A stretch of DNA of 64,000 bases, from NCBI RefSeq assembly GCF_000620085.1, contig NZ_KK211070.1, forward strand, positions 21,021-85,020. The letters run 5' to 3'. A program made the position numbers and the translations under genes. The notes below the pieces were generated by a model. That model was not told the origin of the DNA and did not search any database. It saw only the letters and a program-made list of their open reading frames with translations. Origin of the DNA: Marinobacterium jannaschii DSM 6295. GTDB taxonomy: Bacteria > Pseudomonadota > Gammaproteobacteria > Pseudomonadales > Balneatricaceae. The number at the start of each line of letters is the position of its first letter. Within the stretch, counting starts at the first letter, position 1. Positions 26,289 to 35,479 of this stretch are shown in pieces.

Positions 26289-27274
26289 TAATTCGCTGAA
26301 TTCATGTTTACAACTGCTATCTTGGCTTGATTGGCACTCGCCGCTGCTCCAGCTAAAACCCGGTTAATATTTTCATCAATTTGAAAATGAAGGAAATCGA
26401 TTAGCTGGCTTTTTCTTCTCTCTATTTCTAGCAGCTTTAGAAGTTCAGGCTCTCCACCTGATATATCCAAAACACCATCTTTTGTGTGAGGGTTTTCAAC
26501 CTGATTACGCAGATACTCCATCAAAGATGTCTGACTTTCCCCAATAGTAATTTCAGACTCCCAAGCCAACTTACGGGCAAAAATTTCCATAGGGTCTTTC
26601 ATTAGTTCGTAACTCACGTTGGAATGCGATACTGGGTTTTGGTCAACCCCAAAAAACAAGGCGACATACTTTTCTCTACCGGCAGATAGCTTATCCGCGT
26701 GTGAGCTTTCTTCGTCATCGTCTGTCAGGGCTACTATCAAGTCTTTTTCTGCCGTGACCCTATTCTCCGGATCTAGCCACCACTGAATGCTTTCATTCAC
26801 CTGAGCTTCCACTAAATAAAAAATCTCTGACGCCTCAGGAGCTGCATAGGCATACTTCAGACCTTCTGGGATCTCCGCATCTTCATCAGCTTGTAACTTG
26901 CCCTTCACAACATAAAGCTGTTGTTCTCGGCTCTCCCGGCTTAGCGCCTGGGCTTCCATCAGTCGTTGAGTCGCGGAGGTGCTTCGCTTTATTTCAGACT
27001 GAACTTGTCCTCCCAGCGCAGCCACCGCATTTTCTAGTGTGACCTGCTGTCGGTTAAGGGCTTGGTCAGTAGAGTTAAATCCGGCATCAATCTCTTGGCC
27101 CAGCCCCTCAAATGCAGCTTGATAGGTAGCCCACAAACTCGCCAATTGAGCTTTGGCACTTGCCACAGTGGGCAGCACACACGCAGTATCACATCCGCAG
27201 TCAGGGCAAACGGCGTAGCTATTTGATGCATAAAGTGAGACAGCGAATATGGTCGCTCGAAGGGATTTTCGCAT
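26288..27274 (-). CDS. Exported Cys-containing transfer-region protein, paralogue B
   Basis: The product is 328 aa from ATG 27274, which overlaps the upstream stop (TGATATG). A signal peptide (MRKSLRATIFAVSLYASNSYA) is followed at once by a Cys cluster VCPDCGCDTAC, then a helical domain. The block QSEIKRSTSATQRLMEAQ matches QEVKRSTEANSRLMEAM in the gene directly upstream, so the two are diverged duplicates. The family is not known to me. Location beside IcmW-like and DotA genes suggests a periplasmic part of the transfer apparatus. Confidence 0.6.
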   Translation of the reverse strand: MRKSLRATIFAVSLYASNSYAVCPDCGCDTACVLPTVASAKAQLASLWATYQAAFEGLGQEIDAGFNSTDQALNRQQVTLENAVAALGGQVQSEIKRSTSATQRLMEAQALSRESREQQLYVVKGKLQADEDAEIPEGLKYAYAAPEASEIFYLVEAQVNESIQWWLDPENRVTAEKDLIVALTDDDEESSHADKLSAGREKYVALFFGVDQNPVSHSNVSYELMKDPMEIFARKLAWESEITIGESQTSLMEYLRNQVENPHTKDGVLDISGGEPELLKLLEIERRKSQLIDFLHFQIDENINRVLAGAAASANQAKIAVVNMNSAN

Positions 27275-27275
27275 A

Positions 27276-28382
27276 TCAGCCCTCGAAGCCTTGGTTCCGG
27301 ACAAACGCAGCCTGGTGCTGAATCATCGGCAGCGCCAGTAGCATAGCGCTGTTTAACTTAACCTTGAGTGATTCGAACTTGGTCCAGTTCTCCATTTGCT
27401 GCCCCCTCACAAGGGATCGCAAAGTCGCTGCCGGAGAGCTTGCCGCAAGCTCTTCGAGGCGCTCTTTATCGAAAGCATCGGCAGCAGAGCCTGCCATAAA
27501 CGACAGCACCGAATACTCGCCATCCGGTGTTGATATAGCAGGGGCTTTCAAGGCAATGCTATTGTCGAAAGCTTCATTCACTGGTTTCATGTGCTCTTCA
27601 TAGAGCAATACTTCGGTTGTAGTCCTAACCTGCTGAGGTGTGGCAACACCTGAGAGTACTTTTAGATCGCCATTTTCATCACGGATTGACACCGGCGGTT
27701 CTGGCTCAGTTACCAATGATGCCCATTCAATAGCCTTCTGCGTTTCCTCAGTTGTTAGCGACAGCTTTGACAGGTCACTTTCGGCAGAAACTTCTTGCAA
27801 CCTGGTTACCAGATACTTTTCTCTCAGAACTGAGGTATGGCCCTCCCGGGCCGCATCAAACAGAACACGTTTAGCCTCGCGGTTCTCTTGTATCAGCTGT
27901 TTTAGAGGCTTGATTTGATTCAATGCTTCAATCAATTCATCCGAGTGAGCAAAGGCCTCGCAAGCTTCAGCAGGCATGTTTTCCGCCCCATAGGTACGAT
28001 CAGCCTTCTGCTTATGCTCTTGCACAAACGCCGCCTGCATTCGTGCATTTTCACTCGCATCCATAGCTTCCATTAAGCGGCTGTTTGCTTCGGTAGATCT
28101 TTTAACCTCCTGGCTTATAGTCGCTGAACTAGCCTGAACTGTGTTCGCCAGCATTTCCGTTCCCAAAACAACGGAACTAACGATCGACGTAAACCCCTGG
28201 GCAACTTGAGACGCCAAGTTACCAATCGCTTGAGTGGAACTCTGGACTTCAGCCGCTTCTTCTTGGCCAAATATTCTGGTTTGCTGGCAGCCACTGCAGG
28301 CATGACTAATTGATGGGGTCACAAACACGGCACTAAGCGCGATTCTATAAACCAACTTACTTCGCTTGAATTTGATACACAT
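27276..28382 (-). CDS. Exported Cys-containing transfer-region protein, paralogue A
   Basis: The 368-aa product has a basic N-terminus, a hydrophobic signal segment ending SHA, then CSGC, mirroring the Cys cluster of the next gene. A long helical domain follows with QEVKRSTEANSRLMEAM, the block shared with its neighbour. It starts directly after the stop of the upstream gene (TAAATG). Secretion to the periplasm and disulfide or metal binding by the N-terminal cysteines are inferred. Function unknown. Confidence 0.6.
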   Translation of the reverse strand: MCIKFKRSKLVYRIALSAVFVTPSISHACSGCQQTRIFGQEEAAEVQSSTQAIGNLASQVAQGFTSIVSSVVLGTEMLANTVQASSATISQEVKRSTEANSRLMEAMDASENARMQAAFVQEHKQKADRTYGAENMPAEACEAFAHSDELIEALNQIKPLKQLIQENREAKRVLFDAAREGHTSVLREKYLVTRLQEVSAESDLSKLSLTTEETQKAIEWASLVTEPEPPVSIRDENGDLKVLSGVATPQQVRTTTEVLLYEEHMKPVNEAFDNSIALKAPAISTPDGEYSVLSFMAGSAADAFDKERLEELAASSPAATLRSLVRGQQMENWTKFESLKVKLNSAMLLALPMIQHQAAFVRNQGFEG

Positions 28383-29018
28383 TTACTCGACCCCCAATAC
28401 AGCTTTCCAATTGTCACGAATACCCTGCTCTAACGTGTTGAAACTACCGGAAGTGCCTTTAGAACTCGTTGATTGAACTTGAGCCCCAGTACTAACAGTT
28501 GCTCCACTCGATACAGTCCGGACATCAGAAGATGATGATCCGACCTGGCCGGAATAGTTGAAATCGAACGCATTCCCGGCCCCCAAGCAGTTCTGCAGTT
28601 CCGGTGAATTAGGGTTTGGCAACCCAGCGCTTACATCCACATCCACACTGGCAGTACAAGTCAGGAAGCTATTGACCTGACTTTGCAGATCATCGGAGTA
28701 ATCGCAAACTGTGTTGCTAATTTCATCCTGTACTTGAGAGGCCAACGAACTTACAAGACTCGATATAGACGGAATACCTTGGAAAAAATTGAAATTCACG
28801 CCCATCAGGTTGTCCATACATGACATTGTGCCTAAGTCTTCACCACCTCCCTGAATCGCGCTCGCCTCGGCAACGGCCTTGGCCTTTTCGTGTTGGCGCT
28901 TTTTCTCTGCAGCTTCCACAAGACCAACACACCGTTCAGGATCGGCTATCGCCGACAGTGCAGGAGCAGAGGCAAACAAAGCACTCACTACCGATAGGGC
29001 TACCAGACATTTTTTCAC
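28383..29018 (-). CDS. Exported Ser/Cys-rich protein of transfer region
   Basis: The 211-aa product has a clear signal peptide (MKKCLVALSVVSALFASAPALSA), then about six scattered cysteines and a Ser/Thr/Gly-rich C-terminal third. It starts at GTG 29018, overlapping the upstream stop as GTGA. Together with the two downstream exported proteins it forms a three-gene periplasmic set next to the IcmW-like and DotA genes. I do not recognise a family. Confidence 0.6.
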   Translation of the reverse strand: MKKCLVALSVVSALFASAPALSAIADPERCVGLVEAAEKKRQHEKAKAVAEASAIQGGGEDLGTMSCMDNLMGVNFNFFQGIPSISSLVSSLASQVQDEISNTVCDYSDDLQSQVNSFLTCTASVDVDVSAGLPNPNSPELQNCLGAGNAFDFNYSGQVGSSSSDVRTVSSGATVSTGAQVQSTSSKGTSGSFNTLEQGIRDNWKAVLGVE

Positions 29019-29488
29019 GCTGCCCCCCCCACTCTTTGCATTCTTTTTGTCGCAACAGCCAACGCCATTTTTGCGGCTGCGAAGTTCTCCGGACTGAAGA
29101 CCTCGCTCAGCACTCGGTGACGATGCAACGTGATAAGCCGGCCCTGCATCACTTTCGCGTATGCCAGCAGAGGCGGATTATCGTTGACTATTCGCAACAT
29201 TGAGTCGAAGAGATTTATATCCTTCTCATATAAATTCATCATATGAATCAGCGCCCTGTCCGCAGGCAAGAACGCTAATAGCGCCATCGCCGTTATCATC
29301 TGATCATCATCGAGCGTATCAAGCATACCGTTGCTGGAAGCTAAGAATACTCTGATAGCCTCAGCAATCTGCTCTGTATCATCGCCCTTTGTCCAGTCTT
29401 CGAACTCTGTCATGCGGCGAACCAGCGCTGATGTCTCAGCCCCAAATTGTTGCCAGTAATCGTCTGTATGACCGCGAGGGTTTTGCAT
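29015..29488 (-). CDS. IcmW-like type IVB secretion accessory protein
   Basis: IcmW is a small acidic cytoplasmic partner of the DotL coupling complex in Dot/Icm systems. This 157-aa product shares the layout: YW near the N-terminus, then MTEFEDWTK matching the ME..E.W block, an acidic middle, and a C-terminal HRHRVLSEVFSPENFAAAKMAL resembling the LRLLSRVF...L.L.L end of IcmW. The assignment is from memory of the family and is moderate. A run of eight G (minus strand; C at 29023-29030) lies just before its stop and could slip. Confidence 0.5.
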   Translation of the reverse strand: MQNPRGHTDDYWQQFGAETSALVRRMTEFEDWTKGDDTEQIAEAIRVFLASSNGMLDTLDDDQMITAMALLAFLPADRALIHMMNLYEKDINLFDSMLRIVNDNPPLLAYAKVMQGRLITLHRHRVLSEVFSPENFAAAKMALAVATKRMQRVGGAA

Positions 29489-29503
29489 AAAGAACCTCGT
29501 TCT

Positions 29504-29521
29504 TGTGGATATTGAGCCACA
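29504..29521. promoter_or_regulatory. Inverted repeat in divergent promoter region
   Basis: TGTGG-N8-CCACA (29504-29521) sits in the 84-bp gap between the divergent IcmW-like and dotA genes, followed by AT-rich DNA that could hold the promoters. It may be an operator controlling both directions. Confidence 0.4.
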
Positions 29522-29572
29522 GTATTTTTAATATAATAATACTTTTTTAACCCAACAAGCAGCATTTAGGAC

Positions 29573-31873
29573 ATGAATATATACAGAATAAGTCGTCTAG
29601 CGGCCGTTATTTTCCTACTCTGCTCTAGCTTTGCGTACGCAAATCCGATTGAAGAGATGAACCAAGTGTGGAAAGACGGAGCTTTGGAAGAAAGCCGAAG
29701 CATCCAGATTCTTAGAGCGGTTCTCGGAGGTATCGTCCATGATGCTGCTGGGCAAACCGCTTCAGCAGATGGTGCTTCCGGGATGCTGGGTGCGATGATG
29801 GCGGTCTACAACATCGGCGTTATGACCATTCTCGGTGCGATGCTGTTTATCCTATTCGTCTCACGAGGCATTGATGCCGGCACAGAAGGATCACTACTCA
29901 GTAAACGTTACAACAGCACTTGGGTACCAATCCGAACGGGTGGATCGATCATTGGACTCATGCCCGCCGTAGGTGGCTGGTCACTCGCGCAAAAGCTGGT
30001 AATGACATTTGTCGTTTACACAACCCATATAGCAGATATGACCGCCATGGCGGGTAACGCCTATACGATCGCAAACGGAGGGATTCAAGAATTCACGCCA
30101 AACAGAAATAGCCTTATCCCCCTCGCCCGACAGCTCTACAAAATGGAGATCTGCAGATATGTCCAGAACCAGGAGCATACTGGAGGGCCGATCGATACGA
30201 GCAACGAGCTAATTGACGGGGTAACCAGCACAAGTTCCGACTACTTCTTCGAGGTTCGCTATGACAGAAGGGTGCCTTATTCTACTGGCCAACCCGCGTG
30301 CGGAAGCGTACGACTTGATCTCTCAGGTATTGCGAATGACGCTCACGACTACTCAAGCGACTCTGCTACATCTTGGATCACTGAATCACACGATCAAATG
30401 AATGCGGTAAAAAGAGAGTCCGCTAAGAAAGCCGTTATTGCCTATCACTCTGCAGTAGTTGAAGTGCTTCGAAGCTTGGAGGCAAATAGCTCCCCAAGCC
30501 TTAAAATCTCCCCCTCATCTCACAAGTTCAAAAGCCCTGTAATCAGCTACGACAAAGTACTATTGCAGGAAATTGTGTACACCTTAGAAAACGCCATTCG
30601 CAGCACATACAACAGCGAGGTTACCAAACATCTCAACAAAATTATCTCAGGTGAAGCTCCCTTAGATTCAGAGCAATACCGCCCTGGCTGGATCATGCAA
30701 GGGTTCTACCTACCGGCTCAGATTCGCGCCATGCAGTTCATGGCAAGCCTGTCGAAAATCGCGCCAACCTACCACGAACCTCAGGCTATTCGAGTAGTTG
30801 AAGAAGAGAACAACTCAACTGAGAATCCATCCCAAGAACTTAAGGAAGGATTGATCGACTTAGGTGCGTTCTTTATTGAAGAACCGGCCGACAGTTTGTC
30901 GATTATAGGCATTAAAGCAAGAGAACAGTTGCTTGTACTGCATAACGAGGACCAGGATGCACTGACCAATATACAAAACCTTGGTCATAACCTGATCATC
31001 TTCTCCAGCACAGCCTTGCTATCCATACAAACAGCTTTGGCCATGGAGAGAGCCACCGACGAAGCTGCCGAAGCTGCTGCCGATGCTGCAGCAAGAGCTG
31101 CTTCAGGCATTCCACTTTTTGGAGGCGCTGCGGCTGCAGTTATTAAAGGCGCTCAAACCGCTGCTGATGTGATTTCAGGCGCTCTACTCAATGATCAGAT
31201 GATCGGCCTACTATATAAGTGGATTGCAGGCTCTCTTATCGCTTTGCTGATCCTGGGGCTGCTGATGGCATACTGGATACCTTTGCAGCCAGCCATCATT
31301 TGGCTTCTATCGATTATCACCTGGATCGGTCAAGTGGTAATGATCATGTTCGGAACGGCGCTTTGGGCGGCTGCACACGCCATGCCGGAGGGTGACGGTA
31401 TTTCAGGCACTACAGGTCGGGCGGGCTATGCCGTGCTGATTTCGGTTGTTACCAGACCTATCATTCTGATCCTGACCTACCCAACGGCACTGCTCATACT
31501 AAATGGCATGACTCCGATCATAGGAATGATCTGGATGTATTTTGATGGCATGAACCAAGGCTATGTTGCTTTGCTGGGCAATCTATTTGCCGTCGGGATG
31601 CTATATGTCGTTCTGCAGGTGATTGTATCGCGGGTATTCAATCTGCTGCATGAAATCCCTGACGAAATCCCTAAGCTCATCCAAGCTCCTATCAGCGGCG
31701 GTGGCGAAGGCATCTACCAAGCTGGTGATAGCAAGATGGGTGGTGTTACTCAACATATTAAAGAAGTCAGCAGATCAACACCTGGGCCAAGCGGACAGGC
31801 GACTGATGGCATTAGCGCCTCTTCAGGTATGCCGGATATCAGCGATGATCAACGGATGGATCGCCATTTCTAA
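29573..31873 (+). CDS. dotA: DotA/TraY integral membrane protein of type IVB system
   Basis: DotA (TraY in IncI plasmids) is a polytopic inner-membrane protein needed for channel function; in R64, TraY is the target of entry exclusion. The 766-aa product has a signal peptide ending FAYA, membrane segments near 75-96, and a large periplasmic loop with few cysteines. A cluster of four or five membrane segments follows at about 540-690, with an Ala-rich stretch just before it. The C-terminus is polar. The GG-rich N-terminal region (ILRAVLGGIVHDAAG) is family-typical. It is transcribed alone, ending at a strong terminator. Confidence 0.85.
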   Translation: MNIYRISRLAAVIFLLCSSFAYANPIEEMNQVWKDGALEESRSIQILRAVLGGIVHDAAGQTASADGASGMLGAMMAVYNIGVMTILGAMLFILFVSRGIDAGTEGSLLSKRYNSTWVPIRTGGSIIGLMPAVGGWSLAQKLVMTFVVYTTHIADMTAMAGNAYTIANGGIQEFTPNRNSLIPLARQLYKMEICRYVQNQEHTGGPIDTSNELIDGVTSTSSDYFFEVRYDRRVPYSTGQPACGSVRLDLSGIANDAHDYSSDSATSWITESHDQMNAVKRESAKKAVIAYHSAVVEVLRSLEANSSPSLKISPSSHKFKSPVISYDKVLLQEIVYTLENAIRSTYNSEVTKHLNKIISGEAPLDSEQYRPGWIMQGFYLPAQIRAMQFMASLSKIAPTYHEPQAIRVVEEENNSTENPSQELKEGLIDLGAFFIEEPADSLSIIGIKAREQLLVLHNEDQDALTNIQNLGHNLIIFSSTALLSIQTALAMERATDEAAEAAADAAARAASGIPLFGGAAAAVIKGAQTAADVISGALLNDQMIGLLYKWIAGSLIALLILGLLMAYWIPLQPAIIWLLSIITWIGQVVMIMFGTALWAAAHAMPEGDGISGTTGRAGYAVLISVVTRPIILILTYPTALLILNGMTPIIGMIWMYFDGMNQGYVALLGNLFAVGMLYVVLQVIVSRVFNLLHEIPDEIPKLIQAPISGGGEGIYQAGDSKMGGVTQHIKEVSRSTPGPSGQATDGISASSGMPDISDDQRMDRHF

Positions 31874-31901
31874 AAGAAGGAGAAATTCTGGACATGAAAA
31901 A

Positions 31902-31923
31902 GCCGCCCGAAGGCGGCTTTTTT
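31902..31923. terminator. Intrinsic terminator, bidirectional
   Basis: GCCGCC-CGAA-GGCGGC (31902-31917) is followed by six T and preceded by a run of A, so it can stop transcription both from dotA and from the convergent minus-strand gene. Confidence 0.9.
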
Positions 31924-31938
31924 GATTTGAGATATGAT

Positions 31939-32550
31939 TCAGAGGTCCAGCGACACCACCTTACTTTTCGGTGCTTTTGTACCGACTATTGATTCATAAA
32001 CACCATTTTTAAAACTCTCAAAGTCTTCATTCTTTTTTCGAGCTTCCAAGTAAACAGTATACAAATCCCGCATAGTGTCTGAGTAATTTTTATACTCTCC
32101 CTCCTCCTCCTTGAATCTGCGAATTCCGTTTACATAACTCCCAACTACAATATCCCGCTTCAGGTATTCAGGAACAGTCACAACGGGCTTTACACCAGCC
32201 ATCGCGCTACCATCAAGCTTCAGCTCGATACCAGCCTGGCTAAACCCCATATAGAGGCCACACAGCCAAACAGATAATGCTACGGCTGTAACTGATTTTT
32301 TATTGAGCAAAGCACGAACAACAGATAACGCTATATATAGATAGGCCGAACCCAAAGCCCCGTTCAAGATCCAATACCACACGATCTCGTGCGCACCAAC
32401 TATTTCCATCGGTGCATGTGAGGCTGGCCTATTATCTGAAAAAAGAATCATCCAGAAGAAACTGGCAAACAGGTACCCAATAACAGCCCAGACCCGCCAA
32501 GCAGCTTTCAAGCCAAATAAATTAAAGCACTTCTTTTCTGAAACACTCAT
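31939..32550 (-). CDS. Small membrane protein next to dotA; candidate entry-exclusion protein
   Basis: The 203-aa product starts at ATG 32550, since a full AAGGAGG lies 5 nt upstream (the longer frame adds 16 residues). It has membrane segments at about 20-40, 58-78 and 85-102, then a polar 100-residue C-terminal domain. In R64 the exclusion genes excAB follow traY and their product recognises TraY. Size, membrane topology and position beside DotA/TraY suggest the same role here, though the gene is on the opposite strand. No sequence match is claimed. Confidence 0.5.
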   Translation of the reverse strand: MSVSEKKCFNLFGLKAAWRVWAVIGYLFASFFWMILFSDNRPASHAPMEIVGAHEIVWYWILNGALGSAYLYIALSVVRALLNKKSVTAVALSVWLCGLYMGFSQAGIELKLDGSAMAGVKPVVTVPEYLKRDIVVGSYVNGIRRFKEEEGEYKNYSDTMRDLYTVYLEARKKNEDFESFKNGVYESIVGTKAPKSKVVSLDL

Positions 32551-32662
32551 TTCAACCTCCTTAAGGCATAAAACTCCCTTTTTATAATATTCGCACAAGC
32601 GCTATTTTATAGCAAGCTTTTAACCACTAGTTGCCATATTTAATACAAATACCTTCCACCTA

Positions 32663-32682
32663 TTTGGCAAATAGATGCCAAA
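32663..32682. promoter_or_regulatory. TGGCA-N6-TGCCA palindrome
   Basis: TTTGGCA-AATAGA-TGCCAAA, perfect 7-bp arms. It lies upstream of the putative exclusion gene. The same pattern recurs at 38038, 38120, 38224 and 57134, so it is probably an operator of a plasmid-encoded regulator. Confidence 0.5.
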
Positions 32683-32732
32683 CACTGTCACGACCTTAAC
32701 TGCGTGATGCCACTGCATGGTTAATAACAGGC

Positions 32733-32758
32733 AAAAAAAAGCCTAGTTATTACTAGGC
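32733..32758 (-). terminator. Intrinsic terminator of the dotD-pilL-like operon
   Basis: Stem GCCTAGT-TATT-ACTAGGC (32741-32758); read on the minus strand it is followed by eight T. It lies just past the last gene of the minus-strand operon. Confidence 0.88.
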
Positions 32759-32785
32759 CAAAATGTTTAATAAAAATAAACCGCT

Positions 32786-33481
32786 TTATCGTGATGAGAA
32801 CCCACCGTCGCCATCCCAGTTGGATTTAATATCCTTCCTTATTTTCATTGCCTTGCCGTTGATAATCAGGATACCTTCAGCACCCTCAGGTATCTCCATC
32901 CCATTCTCTAATGTAACGTTGACCAGCTCCTGCTTAACATCAGGCTTAAAGTTATCGACCAATACCTCTCGCTGGTGGATGGCTACCAGGCGCTTCTTCC
33001 AATCGACTTCTGCATAAAGCTCATGGGAAACCGCAATGCTATACAGAGCCTCAATCCAAGTCTGATCACGAATATTCCACTCTGTTCTCTTACGAATATT
33101 AACCTTGGTCTTGTCCGCAAAAACTTGCCAGCCTTCCGGGACAATCATCTCCAACGCGGACCAAAGTGGCAGATCGACACCAAATAATGTCACCGGCGGT
33201 AAGATCGGGGGAATCTCCCCATAGTGCTGGATAATCCGGTCCTTATTGTTAGCAACCATGGCCATGTGATCTCCCAACTCAATTGTAGGTTGAGGCTCAG
33301 GCGGTGGGACTTGCAGGCCTGGCATCTCAACCATAACTGGCTCGGGCATAACGACCCCCAATCGCTCGGATTTGGGAACAGGTGCAGAATTCTCGCCATA
33401 GATAATCTGAACCCCTGCCTGTGTCTCCATCGCAGCAATTGTTGCAACTACTAGTAAACATCTCTGAAAAATAAGTCGCAT
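32786..33481 (-). CDS. TcpQ/PilL-like periplasmic protein
   Basis: The 231-aa product has an N-terminal signal segment (LIFQRCLLVVATIAAMETQA), a Pro-rich spacer, then a domain at about 95-175 with LPLWSALEMIVPEGWQVFAD and TWIEALYSIAVSH. This is the pattern of the TcpQ domain found in type IVb pilus PilL/TcpQ proteins, which support the secretin. A short acidic tail follows. It is the last gene of the operon and starts 3 bp after the stop of its neighbour. It may serve the Dot core as an outer-membrane partner or the thin pilus. Confidence 0.55.
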   Translation of the reverse strand: MRLIFQRCLLVVATIAAMETQAGVQIIYGENSAPVPKSERLGVVMPEPVMVEMPGLQVPPPEPQPTIELGDHMAMVANNKDRIIQHYGEIPPILPPVTLFGVDLPLWSALEMIVPEGWQVFADKTKVNIRKRTEWNIRDQTWIEALYSIAVSHELYAEVDWKKRLVAIHQREVLVDNFKPDVKQELVNVTLENGMEIPEGAEGILIINGKAMKIRKDIKSNWDGDGGFSSR

Positions 33482-33484
33482 ACA

Positions 33485-34018
33485 TCACCCCATCGTGACG
33501 CTAAAGCCAGCAAGTGGCTTAAACTGTTTCACTGTCTCAGGCGGAACCGCTTGATCTTCATGTTGCGCTTGGATGGGATCCGCTTCGCGCTCCAGTTCAG
33601 CACTATCTAAAGTAGTTCCCGCTGCAGGTAATCGAACGTCTTCAGCAATGCTTGGAGGGGCCGGCACCTGAGCTGGTGAAGCCGTCTGCGGAGCGCGTGC
33701 TTCAACCTGTCTTGGTACTGATGGAGACACCATCTCTGGTTCAGCGACTTCATCTGACAAGCTGCGTAGCAGCCGTACAACATCATCGCGAGATGCTGCG
33801 CGGCCTTTTACCGCATTCTCATTTGCCAAAAATAGGAAAAGATCCAGCAACCCAGCCTCTTTGACAACCAACCCTGCCATCGCCATTTCAGTGAATACGC
33901 GCGGTTTATCACGACTGTTCTGTGCAAAGCCTCCAGCGTAATCCATCAGCCGTGTGCTACCTGGCTTCCCCTCTAGCTCAGAAAGCGTGAGCCGTGTGGT
34001 TTTCTTACCGGAATTCAT
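33485..34018 (-). CDS. Unknown protein after ParM-like gene; possible ParR/StbB-type adaptor
   Basis: The 177-aa product has a basic N-terminus (MNSGKKTTRLTLSE), a helical segment to about residue 95, and a Pro/Ala-rich acidic tail. In ParM systems the ParR/StbB adaptor gene lies directly downstream of parM, as here (5-bp gap). There is no clear ribbon-helix-helix signature, so the role is inferred from position only. It could instead be an accessory transfer protein. Confidence 0.45.
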   Translation of the reverse strand: MNSGKKTTRLTLSELEGKPGSTRLMDYAGGFAQNSRDKPRVFTEMAMAGLVVKEAGLLDLFLFLANENAVKGRAASRDDVVRLLRSLSDEVAEPEMVSPSVPRQVEARAPQTASPAQVPAPPSIAEDVRLPAAGTTLDSAELEREADPIQAQHEDQAVPPETVKQFKPLAGFSVTMG

Positions 34019-34023
34019 GCCTC

Positions 34024-35167
34024 CTACCTCTCAGCTTTCACGACTGCGTAAACCTTATCCAATTGGGTAAAGATCAACAGCTTCAAGAAGCCATCAGCAT
34101 TGCCGTACTCCGGCTTTTCTACACAGCTCACACTCTGATAGTTTTTCTCCACTTCCTCTTTGAGCAACGCAAATCCCCCACCGATACCAATATATTTACG
34201 TAACGATGGAAAACTCTTCTTAAAGTCATTCGCCGTTTCAATGATTTCACGAAGAATTATGTTGCATGCGGTGGACACCTCATCACTTACATCCTCCGGA
34301 GCACCACCAAAAGCTGATACTTGCCGGTGTTTAAGCGCATCATCCAGAATCGTATAATCAGGTCTCACACGAAGTCTCGGCTCCAAGAGATCGGCCAATA
34401 GATCACGGATGTGGCTGACCCCTTTCATAATGGTCTTTTTAGCTGCAATGCTAAAATCAGGGTTCACGATGGCCATATCTGTGGTGTTGCCACCAATATC
34501 AATCGCCATGCAAACGCCACCCTCAGGCACAACGGGGTTGTTGAGATCGACTAAATAATCAAAAGCCCCCCCCCATTGCTTCGGCAAAACAGCCGTGAAA
34601 AACAATATCAGCGGACGGCTCGCCTCTGATGCCGATATTTACAGGATGCTTGATATTGGCTGTCTTTCTATCAATGTATACCTGGTTAATACCATCGCTG
34701 CCTTTCAGAAACTGCTCCAACGGAAGACCGGTAACAATGCCAACTTTCTGACCATTGGTGATACCAATCTTGTTCAACAGCGCATGTACCAGCATCCGAT
34801 TGATCGGCCTTACCCCATAGTCATCATGGCGCGTATCTTCGACCTTTGAAGCGTCCAGATAGGCGCTCACCGTATACTCAGCATCGTCGCTACAATATAA
34901 AGATGGTACACCGCTTCCTATGGAATTGAGGCAACGGCCTCTGCCAGCCATAGACACAATCGAGTCGTTCATTAGCGTTAGCTTTCCATCCTCAACTGCC
35001 AACCAGGACGCTTTAATTCCTGCATACCCATCATCGATCGCAATCAGCGGGAAGCCAATTTCCATAAAAAGCGATTGCCCAGAAACTTCAGCCAATGAAG
35101 CCAGGTACTGGTGAATATCCAACCCTGAGAAAAAACCAACCTCTTGTGTCGATTGAATTTGTAGCAT
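34024..35167 (-). pseudogene. parM: ParM/StbA-like actin-family ATPase with frameshift in a G9 tract
   Basis: Two frames together encode one actin-like ATPase of about 380 aa. The first (35167-34559) starts after AGGAG and carries phosphate-1 motif DDGYAGIK. The second (to 34024) carries phosphate-2 motif AIDIGGNTTD and the adenosine motif GIGGGFALL. They break at nine consecutive C on the plus strand (34566-34574). Removing one base gives a smooth EAMGGAFDYLVDL join. ParM filaments push plasmid copies apart. The break may be a real mutation, a sequencing error, or slippage that makes two products. It sits inside the dot operon, between icmT-like and pilL-like genes. Confidence 0.75.
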
Positions 35168-35185
35168 GTTGATCTCCTATTAAAA

Positions 35186-35479
35186 CTACAGATATCCATT
35201 GATGCGGCGGATAGCAGCACGGGCAAACCCGATGGGACGACGATTTCCAAAAATCCAACGCCTGAAACGCGGGATAATAGTGGTGAAGCTGACACCAAGA
35301 AGTTTCATCAGGATCGCAACTCCCCACAGCTTGAGTACCGTCATAGCCATGCCAAAGGTTGGCCATACCATCCATAGGATGCCGCAAAACATCAACTCCC
35401 CTTGCAAACCAAATACCGTCAGCGGTAGGGCCGTTCGATGCCACTGCATCGGTTGTTCTTTATTAACTTCTGGATTCAT
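35186..35479 (-). CDS. IcmT/TraK-like small membrane protein
   Basis: The 97-aa product starts at ATG 35479, overlapping the dotB stop (ATGA) and preceded by GGAGAG. It has WHRTALPL near the N-terminus, two close hydrophobic segments (about 25-45 and 48-68) and a basic end with RFRRWIFGNRRP. IcmT and TraK of R64 share this plan (W-R-A, hydrophobic hairpin, R-x-W-x-x-G) and follow dotB/traJ. It is probably an inner-membrane component of the transfer channel. Confidence 0.6.
   Translation of the reverse strand: MNPEVNKEQPMQWHRTALPLTVFGLQGELMFCGILWMVWPTFGMAMTVLKLWGVAILMKLLGVSFTTIIPRFRRWIFGNRRPIGFARAAIRRINGYL

Noticed and set aside
32663-32682. Sigma-54 promoter (TGGCA...TTGC-like)
   Set aside because: GG-to-GC distance is 11 bp rather than the required 12, and the perfect symmetry fits an operator better.
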